Below are positions 49,489 through 57,788 of a stretch of DNA of 64,000 bases, in pieces; the stretch's first letter is position 1; each line of letters begins with the position of its first letter. Position numbers and translations under genes: made by a program. The DNA is taken from assembly GCF_018613935.1 (NCBI RefSeq), contig NZ_JAGGPF010000012.1:156670-220669 (forward strand). The letters run 5' to 3'. Source of the DNA: Agromyces sp. ISL-38. Lineage in GTDB: Bacteria; Actinomycetota; Actinomycetes; Actinomycetales; Microbacteriaceae. The notes under the pieces are model-generated. The model did no database searches and had not been told where the DNA came from. It worked only from the letters and a program-made list of their open reading frames with translations.

Positions 49489-50349
49489 ATGCTGCAGGGC
49501 GCACTCGCCGGACTCGCCGCCGGCGGACTCTACGCGGTGCTCGCCGTGTGCCTCACCCTCATGTCGCGTCTCGTGCGCGTCGTGAACTTCTCACAGGCCG
49601 CGACCGGCATGTTCGGCGGGTTCGTCGCCGTCTGGCTGGTGGAGGAGGCCGGGTTGCCGATCTGGCTCGGCTCCATGCTCGGCGTACTGCTCGCCGGCGT
49701 GCTCGCGGCGGTCATCGGCTGGATCGCCGCGACCTGGCTCTCCGAGGCCGACACCACCACCCGTTCGGCGATGACCGTCGGTCCGCTCCTCATGCTGATC
49801 TCCCTCTCGTTCATCCTCTTCGGCAACAAGCCGCAGCCGTTCAGCCCGATCATCGCCGGACCGGCGTTCGAGGTGGGCGGCGTCGTCATCAGCCAGGTCA
49901 CCGTGGCCACCGTGTCGCTCGCGATCGTCGTCGCCGTCGCGATGCGGCTGGTCCTGACCCGTACCGCCGTCGGCACGATGCTGCGGGCGCTCTCCGAACG
50001 GCCCACGACCGCCGAACTGCTCGGCATCCCGTCGAAGCCGCTCTCGATCGCGGTGTGGTTCGTCACCGGCGTGATCAGCGCGATCGCCATCGTGATCGTC
50101 GCCCCCTCGCAGTCGAACGACGCGACGAGCCTGTCGATGCTCATCGTGCCGGCCGCGGCAGCGGCGCTCCTCGGCGGGTTCCGGCGCCTCGACCTCGCCG
50201 TGGTCGGCGGCCTCCTGCTCGGCCTGCTCTCGGGCCTCGTCGCACAGATCGACGAGGTCTCGCTCATCCGCAACTTCCTGCCGTTCCTGTTCATCGTCGT
50301 GCTGCTGCTGTGGACGCAGCGGAAGGAGGTGTGGGATGCCGCGCGCTGA
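49489..50349 (+). CDS. Branched-chain-type ABC transporter permease (LivH family)
   Basis: A 286-residue membrane subunit with about eight hydrophobic helices. It has the LivH features GLAAGGLYAVLAVCLTL and GTMLRALSERPTTAELLGI (the ATPase-coupling loop). AGGAAGG lies just upstream of ATG 49489. It overlaps the next gene (LivM-LivG fusion) by 14 nt. Together they form the channel of the importer served by the lipoprotein at 48222. Confidence 0.9.
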   Translation: MLQGALAGLAAGGLYAVLAVCLTLMSRLVRVVNFSQAATGMFGGFVAVWLVEEAGLPIWLGSMLGVLLAGVLAAVIGWIAATWLSEADTTTRSAMTVGPLLMLISLSFILFGNKPQPFSPIIAGPAFEVGGVVISQVTVATVSLAIVVAVAMRLVLTRTAVGTMLRALSERPTTAELLGIPSKPLSIAVWFVTGVISAIAIVIVAPSQSNDATSLSMLIVPAAAAALLGGFRRLDLAVVGGLLLGLLSGLVAQIDEVSLIRNFLPFLFIVVLLLWTQRKEVWDAAR

Positions 50350-52105
50350 CTCCCGCCTCGTGCGCACCGGCCTGCCGGTGGTCGTGGCGATCGTCGGCAT
50401 CCTCGCCGGCTACCTCCTGAGCATCGGGCTTTCGGGCTACTTCGTGTTCCTCGCGGTCTCCGCGGTGACGGCGGCCATCGCGATCCTCGGTCTGGGCATC
50501 GTCACGGGCTCCGCGGGCATGATCGCGCTCTGCCAGCTCACGTTCGCCGCGGTGGGCGCCTGGGTGGTGTCCCTGCTGAACGTGCTGGAGGCGCCGGGCG
50601 GATTCGTGCTCTGGCTGCTGGCCGGCGGCGCCGCGGCCGGCGGTGTCGGCATCCTCGTCGGACTCCCCGCCCTCCGCTTGCGCGGCGTGAATCTCGCCGT
50701 CGTCACGCTCGGCTTCGCGGCGGCGGCCGACGTGACCCTCGTGCAGATCCAGTTCCCCGGCTCGAAGGACGGCGTGCCGGTCATGCGGCCCGAAACCTTC
50801 TCGAGCGACCGGTCGTACTTCTTCTTCAGCATCATCGTGCTCGCGGTCTGCGGGCTCGTGGTGTACTTCCTGCAGCGGGGGCGATGGGGCTCGAGCTGGA
50901 AGGCCGTCGCCTTCTCCGAGCGCGGCACGGCGTCCGTCGGGCAGAGCGTTCAGGCGGCGAAGCTCACCGCCTTCGCGGTCTCCGCGGCCCTCGGCGGTAT
51001 CTCCGGCGGCATCATCGCCGGACAGGTGCAGCTCCCGTTCGCATCCAGCTTCACGCCGATCCAGTCGCTCGCGTTGTATGTGCTCGCGGTGATGAGCGGG
51101 GCATACCTCATCGACATGGCGATCTTCGGCGGCTTCTTGTGGGTGCTCGTGCCCGAGCTCCTCAAGCGCTGGGGCATCCCGCAGGACTGGGGCTTCGTGA
51201 TCTTCGGCGCCCTCGGGGTGCAGGCGCTGACCAGCGGCACGAACCTCGGACAGGGCATCCGCAACATGTGGTGGCGACGCGACGACGCTCGAGCGGCGGC
51301 TGCCGCGCGAGCACGCGCATCGTCTCCCGCCCCGGCCTCTGCTTCCACCGCCGCAACGACTTCCGCAGCCGCGCCCGCCTCTCGGTCGGCCGCCTCCGGC
51401 CATGCCCTCTCGGTCGAGCACCTCACCGTCGAGTTCGGCGCGCTGAAGGCCCTCGACAACGTGAGCCTCGACGTGCCGGCCGGGTCGATCATGGGCCTCA
51501 TCGGCCCGAACGGCGCCGGCAAGTCGACCTTCGTCGACGCGATCTCGGGCTTCCTGCCGAACGCAGGGGGCACGGTGCGCCTCGACGGAGTGTCGCTCGG
51601 CCGGATGTCGCCGACCCGTCGCGCGAGGCTCGGCCTGCGTCGCACGTTCCAGCAGGATCGCGTACCGCCGTCGCTCACCATCGACGCGTATGTTCGCTTC
51701 GTCGCGCGACGCCGCGTGAGCTCCGCTGAAGTCGCCGAGGTGCTCGAGCATTTCGGCTGCCCGCCCGCGCGCACGCGGCTCGCGGGCGTCGACGTCGGCA
51801 CCCGCCGCCTGGTCGAGGTCGCAGCCAACGTGCTCGCGCGGCCGGCCGTGTTGCTGCTCGATGAGCCGGCGGCGGGTCTCTCGCGCGCAGAGCACCTCGC
51901 GCTGGGTGAGCGCCTCGGGACGGTGCCCGGGCGCTTCGGCACGACGATCGTCCTCATCGAGCACGACCTCGACCTCGTGCGCACGGTCTGCTCGACACTC
52001 ACCGTGCTCGACTTCGGCAAGGTGCTCGCGAGCGGCCCGCAGGACGAGGTCCTCGCGGATCGTGCCGTGATCAAGGCCTACATGGGTGAAACGGAGATGC
52101 TGTGA
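50336..52105 (+). CDS. LivM-LivG fusion: permease joined to ATP-binding domain
   Basis: A 589-residue fusion. Residues 1-315 are a LivM-type permease (helices throughout, coupling loop SSWKAVAFSERGTASVGQS). Residues about 320-360 are an Ala/Ser-rich linker. The rest is a LivG-type ATPase with Walker A GPNGAGKST and Walker B AVLLLDEPAAGL. The ABC signature is VDVGT instead of LSxGQ, losing the Ser. In a heteromeric ATPase pair with LivF, which has a normal LSGGE, one degenerate site is tolerable. Such fusions are rare but known. Confidence 0.9.
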   Translation: MPRADSRLVRTGLPVVVAIVGILAGYLLSIGLSGYFVFLAVSAVTAAIAILGLGIVTGSAGMIALCQLTFAAVGAWVVSLLNVLEAPGGFVLWLLAGGAAAGGVGILVGLPALRLRGVNLAVVTLGFAAAADVTLVQIQFPGSKDGVPVMRPETFSSDRSYFFFSIIVLAVCGLVVYFLQRGRWGSSWKAVAFSERGTASVGQSVQAAKLTAFAVSAALGGISGGIIAGQVQLPFASSFTPIQSLALYVLAVMSGAYLIDMAIFGGFLWVLVPELLKRWGIPQDWGFVIFGALGVQALTSGTNLGQGIRNMWWRRDDARAAAAARARASSPAPASASTAATTSAAAPASRSAASGHALSVEHLTVEFGALKALDNVSLDVPAGSIMGLIGPNGAGKSTFVDAISGFLPNAGGTVRLDGVSLGRMSPTRRARLGLRRTFQQDRVPPSLTIDAYVRFVARRRVSSAEVAEVLEHFGCPPARTRLAGVDVGTRRLVEVAANVLARPAVLLLDEPAAGLSRAEHLALGERLGTVPGRFGTTIVLIEHDLDLVRTVCSTLTVLDFGKVLASGPQDEVLADRAVIKAYMGETEML

Positions 52106-52812
52106 GCACGCTGGTCCTCGACGACGTCACGGTGAGCCGCGGAGCCGGCCCTGTCATCTCGAACGTCTCGCTCACCCTCGAGCAGGGTCGCGTCACTGCC
52201 CTGGTCGGACCCAACGGGGCCGGCAAGACGAGCCTCCTCGACGGCATCTCGGGCATCGTCCCGATTTCCGGGGGCCGGATCCTGGTTGACGGGGAGTCCA
52301 TCGAGAGGCTCACGCGGGTCGCCCGCGCCCGCCGGGGAATCGTGCACATCGAGCAGGGCCGGGCGGTTTTCCCCTCGCTCACGGTGCGCGAGAACCTCTC
52401 GCTCACGGCGCGTACCCCGCTGGCCATGGAGGCAGCGCTCACCCGCTTCCCCGAGCTCGAGAAGCGCGTGGACTCCCCGACCGCCCTGCTCTCAGGTGGC
52501 GAGCAGCAGATGGTCGTGCTCGCCCGCGCCTTCGCGGCGACCCCCCGGTTCCTGCTCATCGACGAGATGTCGCTCGGCCTCGCACCCGTCGTCTTCATGC
52601 GACTCCTGCCCATCGTCGAGGAGATCGCCGCGAGCGGCGTCGGCGTGCTGCTCGTGGAGCAGTTCACGCACCTCGCGCTCAGCCTCGCTGAGGAGGCACT
52701 CGTCGTCGCCAGCGGCCACGTGAGCTACCGCGGCACCTCGGCCGGCCTCCGCGACGACCCCGGCCTCCTGCACCGCGCGTACCTCGGTGGCGCGGCCTCG
52801 GTCATCGAGTAG
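52102..52812 (+). CDS. Branched-chain-type ABC transporter ATP-binding protein (LivF)
   Basis: A 236-residue ATPase with Walker A GPNGAGKTS, signature LLSGGEQQM, Walker B RFLLIDEMSLGLAP and an H-loop VLLVEQFTHLAL, the LivF pattern. GTG 52102 overlaps the fusion gene stop by 4 nt. It pairs with the ATPase domain of that fusion and supplies the intact signature motif. It is the last gene of the plus-strand operon, followed by a strong hairpin. Confidence 0.92.
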   Translation: MSTLVLDDVTVSRGAGPVISNVSLTLEQGRVTALVGPNGAGKTSLLDGISGIVPISGGRILVDGESIERLTRVARARRGIVHIEQGRAVFPSLTVRENLSLTARTPLAMEAALTRFPELEKRVDSPTALLSGGEQQMVVLARAFAATPRFLLIDEMSLGLAPVVFMRLLPIVEEIAASGVGVLLVEQFTHLALSLAEEALVVASGHVSYRGTSAGLRDDPGLLHRAYLGGAASVIE

Positions 52813-52821
52813 CGATCATAG

Positions 52822-52870
52822 ATCGGGCGTCGGGGAACACCACCGCGGTGGTTGCTCCCCGACGCCCGAT
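52822..52870. terminator. Strong bidirectional hairpin between convergent operons
   Basis: ATCGGGCGTCGGGGA (52822-52836) and TCCCCGACGCCCGAT (52856-52870) are perfect 15-bp complements. The interior also contains the palindrome ACCACCGCGGTGGT. It sits between the livF and GMC stop codons and could terminate both transcripts. Confidence 0.8.
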
Positions 52871-52882
52871 TGCCGGATCCTG

Positions 52883-54460
52883 TCACTCCCCCGCGAGCGC
52901 CGTCGCCGCCGGCATGCGAGTCACGTCGGGGGCGAGGATGAACCGTGCCGCCTGCTCGCCGATGAGCACGGCAGGTGCGTTGGTGTTTCCGGTCGTGATC
53001 CGCGGCATGATCGAGGCGTCGGCGACGCGCAGCCTGTCGACGCCGTGCACCCGCAACTGCGGGTCGACGACCGCCTCAGGGCCGATCCCCATCGCGCAGG
53101 TGCCCACCTGGTGGTGGTACGTGATCGCCGTCGATCGCACGTACTGCTCGACGTCGTCGTCAGCCACGTTCGGGCCCGGGTAGAGCTCGACTGCGCCCCA
53201 CTCCCCGGCGAGCGCCGGCTGCCTGCCGATCCGGCGGCACTGGAGCACGGATGCCACGAGCGAGCGCATGTCATCGTCGTGCTCGAGCGCACCGAGGTCG
53301 ATGAGGAGCGGGTCGTGCGGGCCTGCGCCCGAGAGGCGGATGCTGCCGCGACTCTTCGGCGAGACGATGCCGGCCAGCAGCGAGAAGCCGTCAGCCGGCC
53401 CGGTCTGGTCCTCGACGTACATCGGCACGCTGAAGTGGATCGGCTGGGTGTCGGGCACGTCGAGCCCTGGATAGCTTCTCCAGAACAGGTGCGACTGGGT
53501 GACCGAGACCCCCGCCCGCGGCGGGCCGACCTCGCGATCCGTCGTGAAGATCACCGGCGCGAGCAGGTGATCGTGGAGGTTCCTGCCGACGCCGGGAAGG
53601 TCGACGATGGCATCGATCCCCACGGCGGCCAGCTCGTCCGCGGGACCGATGCCGCTGCGCAGCAGGATACGGGGCGAGTCGATGGCGCCGGCGGCGAGCA
53701 CGACCTCGTCGGCACGGAGCTCGTGCAGCTCTCCGCCCTGCTCGAACACGACGCCCGTCGCGCGTGGGCCGTTCGGCCCGTCGTCGAGGAGGAGCCGGTG
53801 CACGTGGCATCCGACGCGCACGTCGACGCGATCGCGCACGGGCTTCAGGTAGGCGAGGTAGGTGTTCAGGCGGGCGCCACCGCGGATCGTGACCTGCTCC
53901 TGGGAGACGCCGTCGAGGTGGTCGCCGTTGTAGTCGGGGTTATGCTCGAGTCCCTCTTCGACGGCGGCGGCGATGATCGAGTTCTGGATCGGGTCGAGCG
54001 GGTAGTCGTCGCCGACGTCGAGGAGGCCCGAGTCGCCGCGGAGTTCGGATGCCCCGCCCGAGTACCGCTCGATCGCGCGATAGATCGGCAGCACATCCCG
54101 CCACGCCCAGCCCTCGTTGCCGAGCGCGGCCCAGTGGTCGAAGTCGGCCGGTGCGCAGCGCACCCAGATCATCGCGTTCAGCGCGTGCGATCCGCCGAGC
54201 ACCTTGCCGCGCGGCAGATGCAGGCGGCGATCTCCCGCCCCCGGTTGCGGCACGGTGAAGTAGTCCCAATCGTCGGCGCCGTGCCAGAGCTCGCCCATGC
54301 GGCTCGGGTCGTGGATCGCGGGGTTCGCATCCTCGCCGCCCGCCTCCAGCACGGTCACGGCGATCCCCTCGTCGGCGAGCCGACGGGCGATGACCGAGCC
54401 CGCAGATCCTGCTCCGACGACAATGACGCTGCGGGGATGTTCGCGCGGGGTCGCGGCCAT
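52883..54460 (-). CDS. GMC family oxidoreductase (choline/aryl-alcohol oxidase-like)
   Basis: A 525-residue FAD enzyme. It has VVGAGSAGSVIARRL near residue 16, GMC signature 1 around RGKVLGGSHALNAM, signature 2 AGAIDSPRILLRSGIG, and the C-terminal catalytic pair in YHHQVGTCAMG and TGNTNAPAV. ATG 54460 follows GGAGAGGAC. It oxidises a primary alcohol to an aldehyde. The divergent aldehyde dehydrogenase gene would take that product to an acid. Confidence 0.92.
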   Translation of the reverse strand: MAATPREHPRSVIVVGAGSAGSVIARRLADEGIAVTVLEAGGEDANPAIHDPSRMGELWHGADDWDYFTVPQPGAGDRRLHLPRGKVLGGSHALNAMIWVRCAPADFDHWAALGNEGWAWRDVLPIYRAIERYSGGASELRGDSGLLDVGDDYPLDPIQNSIIAAAVEEGLEHNPDYNGDHLDGVSQEQVTIRGGARLNTYLAYLKPVRDRVDVRVGCHVHRLLLDDGPNGPRATGVVFEQGGELHELRADEVVLAAGAIDSPRILLRSGIGPADELAAVGIDAIVDLPGVGRNLHDHLLAPVIFTTDREVGPPRAGVSVTQSHLFWRSYPGLDVPDTQPIHFSVPMYVEDQTGPADGFSLLAGIVSPKSRGSIRLSGAGPHDPLLIDLGALEHDDDMRSLVASVLQCRRIGRQPALAGEWGAVELYPGPNVADDDVEQYVRSTAITYHHQVGTCAMGIGPEAVVDPQLRVHGVDRLRVADASIMPRITTGNTNAPAVLIGEQAARFILAPDVTRMPAATALAGE

Positions 54461-54545
54461 GGTTGGTGTCCTCTCCATCGGGGTTGTTCCGAGACTTCCA
54501 CTCGCCGAAAGCCCTGACGAGTGCCGCCGACACACCATTCGCCCA

Positions 54546-54574
54546 CGGTCAACGCTCGTGCTCGGCCGGTCAAC
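54546..54574. promoter_or_regulatory. Direct repeats CGGTCAAC, candidate AraC operator
   Basis: CGGTCAAC occurs at 54546-54553 and 54567-54574, exactly 21 bp apart (two helical turns), in the 169-nt divergent region between the GMC and aldehyde dehydrogenase genes. This is the spacing expected for an AraC-type regulator. Confidence 0.5.
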
Positions 54575-54629
54575 TCGCGGCCCGACACGACTTCTAGCGT
54601 GAGACGACCGGACTCACAGTGGAGGACCC

Positions 54630-56039
54630 ATGGAAACCTACGACAGCCTGCTCGCCGCGATCACTCCGACGGCGGGACCGACGCGGGACGTGCACGACCC
54701 GGCCACGGGCGAACTCGTCGGCACCGTTCCCGTACAGACCGCCGACGACGTCGATCGTGCCGTCACGGCCGCAGAGGCGGCGCAGCCGGCGTGGGCTGCG
54801 CTCGGCCACGGCGAGCGCAGCGCCATCATGCTGCGGGCCGCCGACGCGATCGACCGCTCGACCGAGGCGCTGGCCGAGCTGCTCTCACGCGAGCAGGGCA
54901 AACCGCTGAACGGACCCAATGCCCGCTTCGAGGTCGGCGCCAGCTCCGCTTGGCTCCGGGCGGCCGCGACGACCGAGCTGGAGGCGGAGGTGATCGTCGA
55001 CGACGGCCAGTCGCGAGCCGAGCTGCACTACCGCCCGATCGGTGTCGTCGCCGCCATCGGGCCGTGGAACTGGCCGATGATGATCAGCATCTGGCAGATC
55101 GCGCCCGCGCTGCGCATGGGCAACACCGTGGTGGTCAAGCCCTCCGAATACACTCCGCTCAGCGTGCTCGCACTCGTCGCCGTGCTGAACGAGGTGCTGC
55201 CCGAGGGCGTGGTCACCGCGGTCGCCGGTGACCGCGACACCGGCGCCCGTCTCTCGTCGCACCCAGCGGTCGGCAAGGTGATGTTCACGGGTTCGACCGC
55301 GACGGGCAAGGCGATCATCAGGAGCTCGGCCGACACGGTCAAGCGCCTCACGCTCGAGCTCGGCGGCAACGACGCCGGCATCGTGCTGCCCGACGCCGAC
55401 CCCGAAGCGATCGCCGAAGGCCTCTTCTGGGGCGCGTTCATAAACACCGGCCAGACGTGCGCGGCGCTGAAACGCCTCTACGTGCACGACGACATCTACG
55501 ACGCCGTCTGCGACTCGCTCGCCGGCTTCGCGGCCTCCATGCCGATGGGCATCGGTCTCGACGAGCAGAACGTGCTCGGTCCCCTGCAGAACAAGGCGCA
55601 ATTCGACATCGTCTCGCGACTCGTGGAGTCGGCGAAGGCGGCGGGCGCGCGCGTCATCCTCGGCGGCGACCCCGCCCACGATCAGCCGGGGTACTTCTAC
55701 CCGACCACGCTCGTGGCCGACATCCACGACGACAGCCCGCTCGTCACCGAGGAGCAGTTCGGTCCGGCATTGCCGATCATCCGGTACCACGACGTCGAGG
55801 ATGCCGTCGCGAAGGCCAACGCCCTCGACGTAGGCCTCGGCGCCTCCGTGTGGTCGGCCGACCCGGACAGAGCGCGCGAGGTGGCAACGCGTCTGGAGGC
55901 GGGCACGGTGTGGATCAACTCGCACGGAGGACTCAACCCGATGGTGCCGTTCGGCGGCGCGAAGCAATCGGGGTACGGGCTCGAGTTCGGCGTCGAGGGC
56001 CTCAAGGCGCTCGGCGTTCCCCAGGTCATCAGCGGCTGA
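54630..56039 (+). CDS. Aldehyde dehydrogenase family protein
   Basis: A 469-residue NAD(P)-dependent dehydrogenase. Motifs are IGPWNWPM, VKPSEYTPLS, VMFTGSTATGK, the Glu in LELGGNDAGIV and the catalytic Cys in NTGQTCAALKR. GGAGG precedes ATG 54630, and TAGCGT near 54595 is a possible -10. Its pairing with the divergent GMC oxidoreductase suggests oxidation of an aromatic aldehyde such as (4-hydroxy)phenylacetaldehyde. The substrate is inferred from context. Confidence 0.92.
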   Translation: METYDSLLAAITPTAGPTRDVHDPATGELVGTVPVQTADDVDRAVTAAEAAQPAWAALGHGERSAIMLRAADAIDRSTEALAELLSREQGKPLNGPNARFEVGASSAWLRAAATTELEAEVIVDDGQSRAELHYRPIGVVAAIGPWNWPMMISIWQIAPALRMGNTVVVKPSEYTPLSVLALVAVLNEVLPEGVVTAVAGDRDTGARLSSHPAVGKVMFTGSTATGKAIIRSSADTVKRLTLELGGNDAGIVLPDADPEAIAEGLFWGAFINTGQTCAALKRLYVHDDIYDAVCDSLAGFAASMPMGIGLDEQNVLGPLQNKAQFDIVSRLVESAKAAGARVILGGDPAHDQPGYFYPTTLVADIHDDSPLVTEEQFGPALPIIRYHDVEDAVAKANALDVGLGASVWSADPDRAREVATRLEAGTVWINSHGGLNPMVPFGGAKQSGYGLEFGVEGLKALGVPQVISG

Positions 56040-56071
56040 GGCCCGCGATCGCGATCGCAAGCGCAGGGCCG

Positions 56072-56085
56072 CATCGTATACGATG
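56072..56085. promoter_or_regulatory. Perfect palindrome CATCGTATACGATG, GntR operator candidate
   Basis: A 14-bp perfect palindrome about 70 nt before the hydratase start. Related sites lie at 44394 and 57750. The core resembles the ATTGTATACAAT sites of FCD-type GntR regulators, one of which is encoded at 59318. Confidence 0.55.
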
Positions 56086-56155
56086 TCGAACACTCAGGCC
56101 CTTCCGCTGTTCCTGCACGATCGGCCTGAGTCCTCGACAACGAAGTGGAGCATCC

Positions 56156-56941
56156 GTGCTTGACCCCCCACAGATCGCGGCGATCGCCGACGAGCTCCTC
56201 GCCGCCGATCGAGATCGCACGACCGTGCCGCTCCTGACAGCCCGCAACCCCGGCATGACGGTCGACGACGCGTATGCCGTGCAGCATCTCTGGGCCGAGC
56301 GCCGCGTCGCCGCCGGTCGACGCCTCGTGGGGCGAAAGATCGGCCTGACGTCGAAGGTCATGCAAGTGGCGACCGGCATCACCGAGCCCGACTACGGGGT
56401 GATCTTCGACGACATGGTGATCGAGTCCGGGGCATCCGTCGAGTTCGACCGCTTCTCGAACGTGCGCATCGAGGTCGAGCTCGCGTTCGTGCTCTCGAAG
56501 CGGCTGGAGGGGCCGAACACGACCCTCTTCGACGTGCTCGACGCCACGGCCTACGTCGTGCCGGCGCTCGAGATCCTGAACTCGCACATCGAGATGCAAG
56601 GCCGCACGATCGTCGACACGATCTCCGACAATGCCGCGATGGGCGCGATGGTCGTCGGAGGTCGGCCCGTGAAGGTCGACGAGGTCGACTTGCGCTGGGT
56701 CTCGGCGCTGCTCTCCCGCAACGAGACGATCGAGGAGTCGGGCGTCGCAGCAGCGGTGCTCGGGCATCCGGCGATGGGCGTCGCCTGGCTCGCGAACAAA
56801 CTCGCGCAGCACGGGCAGTCGCTCGGCGAGAGCGAGATCATCCTCGCGGGTTCCTTCACGCGGCCGATGTGGGTCGAGCGCGGCGACACGGTCCACGCCG
56901 ACTACCGAGAGCTTGGAGCAGTGACATGCCGGTTCGAATGA
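56156..56941 (+). CDS. hpaH: 2-oxo-hept-4-ene-1,7-dioate hydratase-like protein
   Basis: A 261-residue hydratase of the MhpD/HpaH family. Conserved blocks are GRKIGLTSKVMQ, EPDYGVIFDDM, IEVELAFVLSKRL and EILNSHIEMQGRTIVDTI with the metal-binding acids. It adds water to the oxo-heptenedioate of homoprotocatechuate breakdown. GTG 56156 follows GTGGAG. The aldolase gene overlaps its end, so these two consecutive enzymes are coupled. Confidence 0.88.
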   Translation: MLDPPQIAAIADELLAADRDRTTVPLLTARNPGMTVDDAYAVQHLWAERRVAAGRRLVGRKIGLTSKVMQVATGITEPDYGVIFDDMVIESGASVEFDRFSNVRIEVELAFVLSKRLEGPNTTLFDVLDATAYVVPALEILNSHIEMQGRTIVDTISDNAAMGAMVVGGRPVKVDEVDLRWVSALLSRNETIEESGVAAAVLGHPAMGVAWLANKLAQHGQSLGESEIILAGSFTRPMWVERGDTVHADYRELGAVTCRFE

Positions 56942-57717
56942 CGCTTCCGCCGACGCTCGCGGCGCGCCTCGCAGCATCCGACCGCCCGCAGTTCGGCGTG
57001 TGGGTGTGCTCGGCGAGCGCGGTGAACGCCGAGATCGCCGCGGGCAGCGGGCTCGACGTCGTGCTCATCGACGCCGAGCACTCGCCGAACAGCCTCGAGT
57101 CGATTCTTGCGCAGCTGCAGGCGGTCTCCGCCTACCCCGTGACCCCGCTCGTGCGCCCGCCGTTCGGCGACCCGGTCGCCATCAAGCAGTACCTCGACAT
57201 CGGCGTGCAGAACCTGCTCATCCCGATGGTCGACTCCGTCGAGCAGGCCGAGGCCATGGTGCGCGCGGTGCGGTATCCCCCGCACGGCATTCGGGGCGTC
57301 GGCAGCGCTCTCGCTCGCGCCTCGCGCTGGAACCGCGTCGAGGGCTACCTCGCGGATGCCGCGTCGACGATCTCGCTCTTCGTGCAGATCGAGTCGGCGG
57401 CGGCGGTCGAGCGCGTCGAGGAGATCGCGGCTGTCGAGGGGGTCGACGGCATCCTGGTCGGCCCCGCCGACCTCGCGGCGTCGATGGGACTCATCGGCCA
57501 GCAGGAGCACCCCGACGTCGTCGCGGGCGTGATGCGGTCGATCGCGGCGGCCAAGACCGCCGGCAAGCCGGCGGGCGTCAACGCCTTCGCCCCAGCGGTC
57601 GCCGACCGGTACGCCGAGGCAGGCGCCGCGCTCGTGCTGGTCGGCGCCGACGTCTCGCTGCTCGCCCGCTCGACGGAGGCACTCGCCGATCGCTTCATCG
57701 GATCACCACGCCCCTGA
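56926..57717 (+). CDS. hpaI: HpcH/HpaI aldolase family protein
   Basis: A 263-residue class II aldolase that would split 4-hydroxy-2-oxo-heptanedioate into pyruvate and succinic semialdehyde. Metal and substrate motifs are VLIDAEHSPNS, VQIESAAAVERVEEI (Glu ligand) and LVGPADLAASMG (Asp ligand). ATG 56926 has GGAG upstream; ATG 56938, overlapping the hydratase stop by ATGA, is an alternative start. Family and position agree with HpaI. Confidence 0.9.
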   Translation: MPVRMTLPPTLAARLAASDRPQFGVWVCSASAVNAEIAAGSGLDVVLIDAEHSPNSLESILAQLQAVSAYPVTPLVRPPFGDPVAIKQYLDIGVQNLLIPMVDSVEQAEAMVRAVRYPPHGIRGVGSALARASRWNRVEGYLADAASTISLFVQIESAAAVERVEEIAAVEGVDGILVGPADLAASMGLIGQQEHPDVVAGVMRSIAAAKTAGKPAGVNAFAPAVADRYAEAGAALVLVGADVSLLARSTEALADRFIGSPRP

Positions 57718-57749
57718 CCCGCACCCTCGATCTGGACGAGCTCCGCCAG

Positions 57750-57761
57750 ATCGTATATTAT
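57750..57761. promoter_or_regulatory. ATCGTATATTAT, GntR-type site at a -10 box
   Basis: Shares ATCGTATA with the palindrome at 56073. The embedded TATATT (57754-57759) is a good -10 box for the FAH-RraA gene 30 nt downstream, so binding would block it. Confidence 0.4.
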
Positions 57762-57788
57762 TTCAGATATCGACAGACGAGGACGTCC

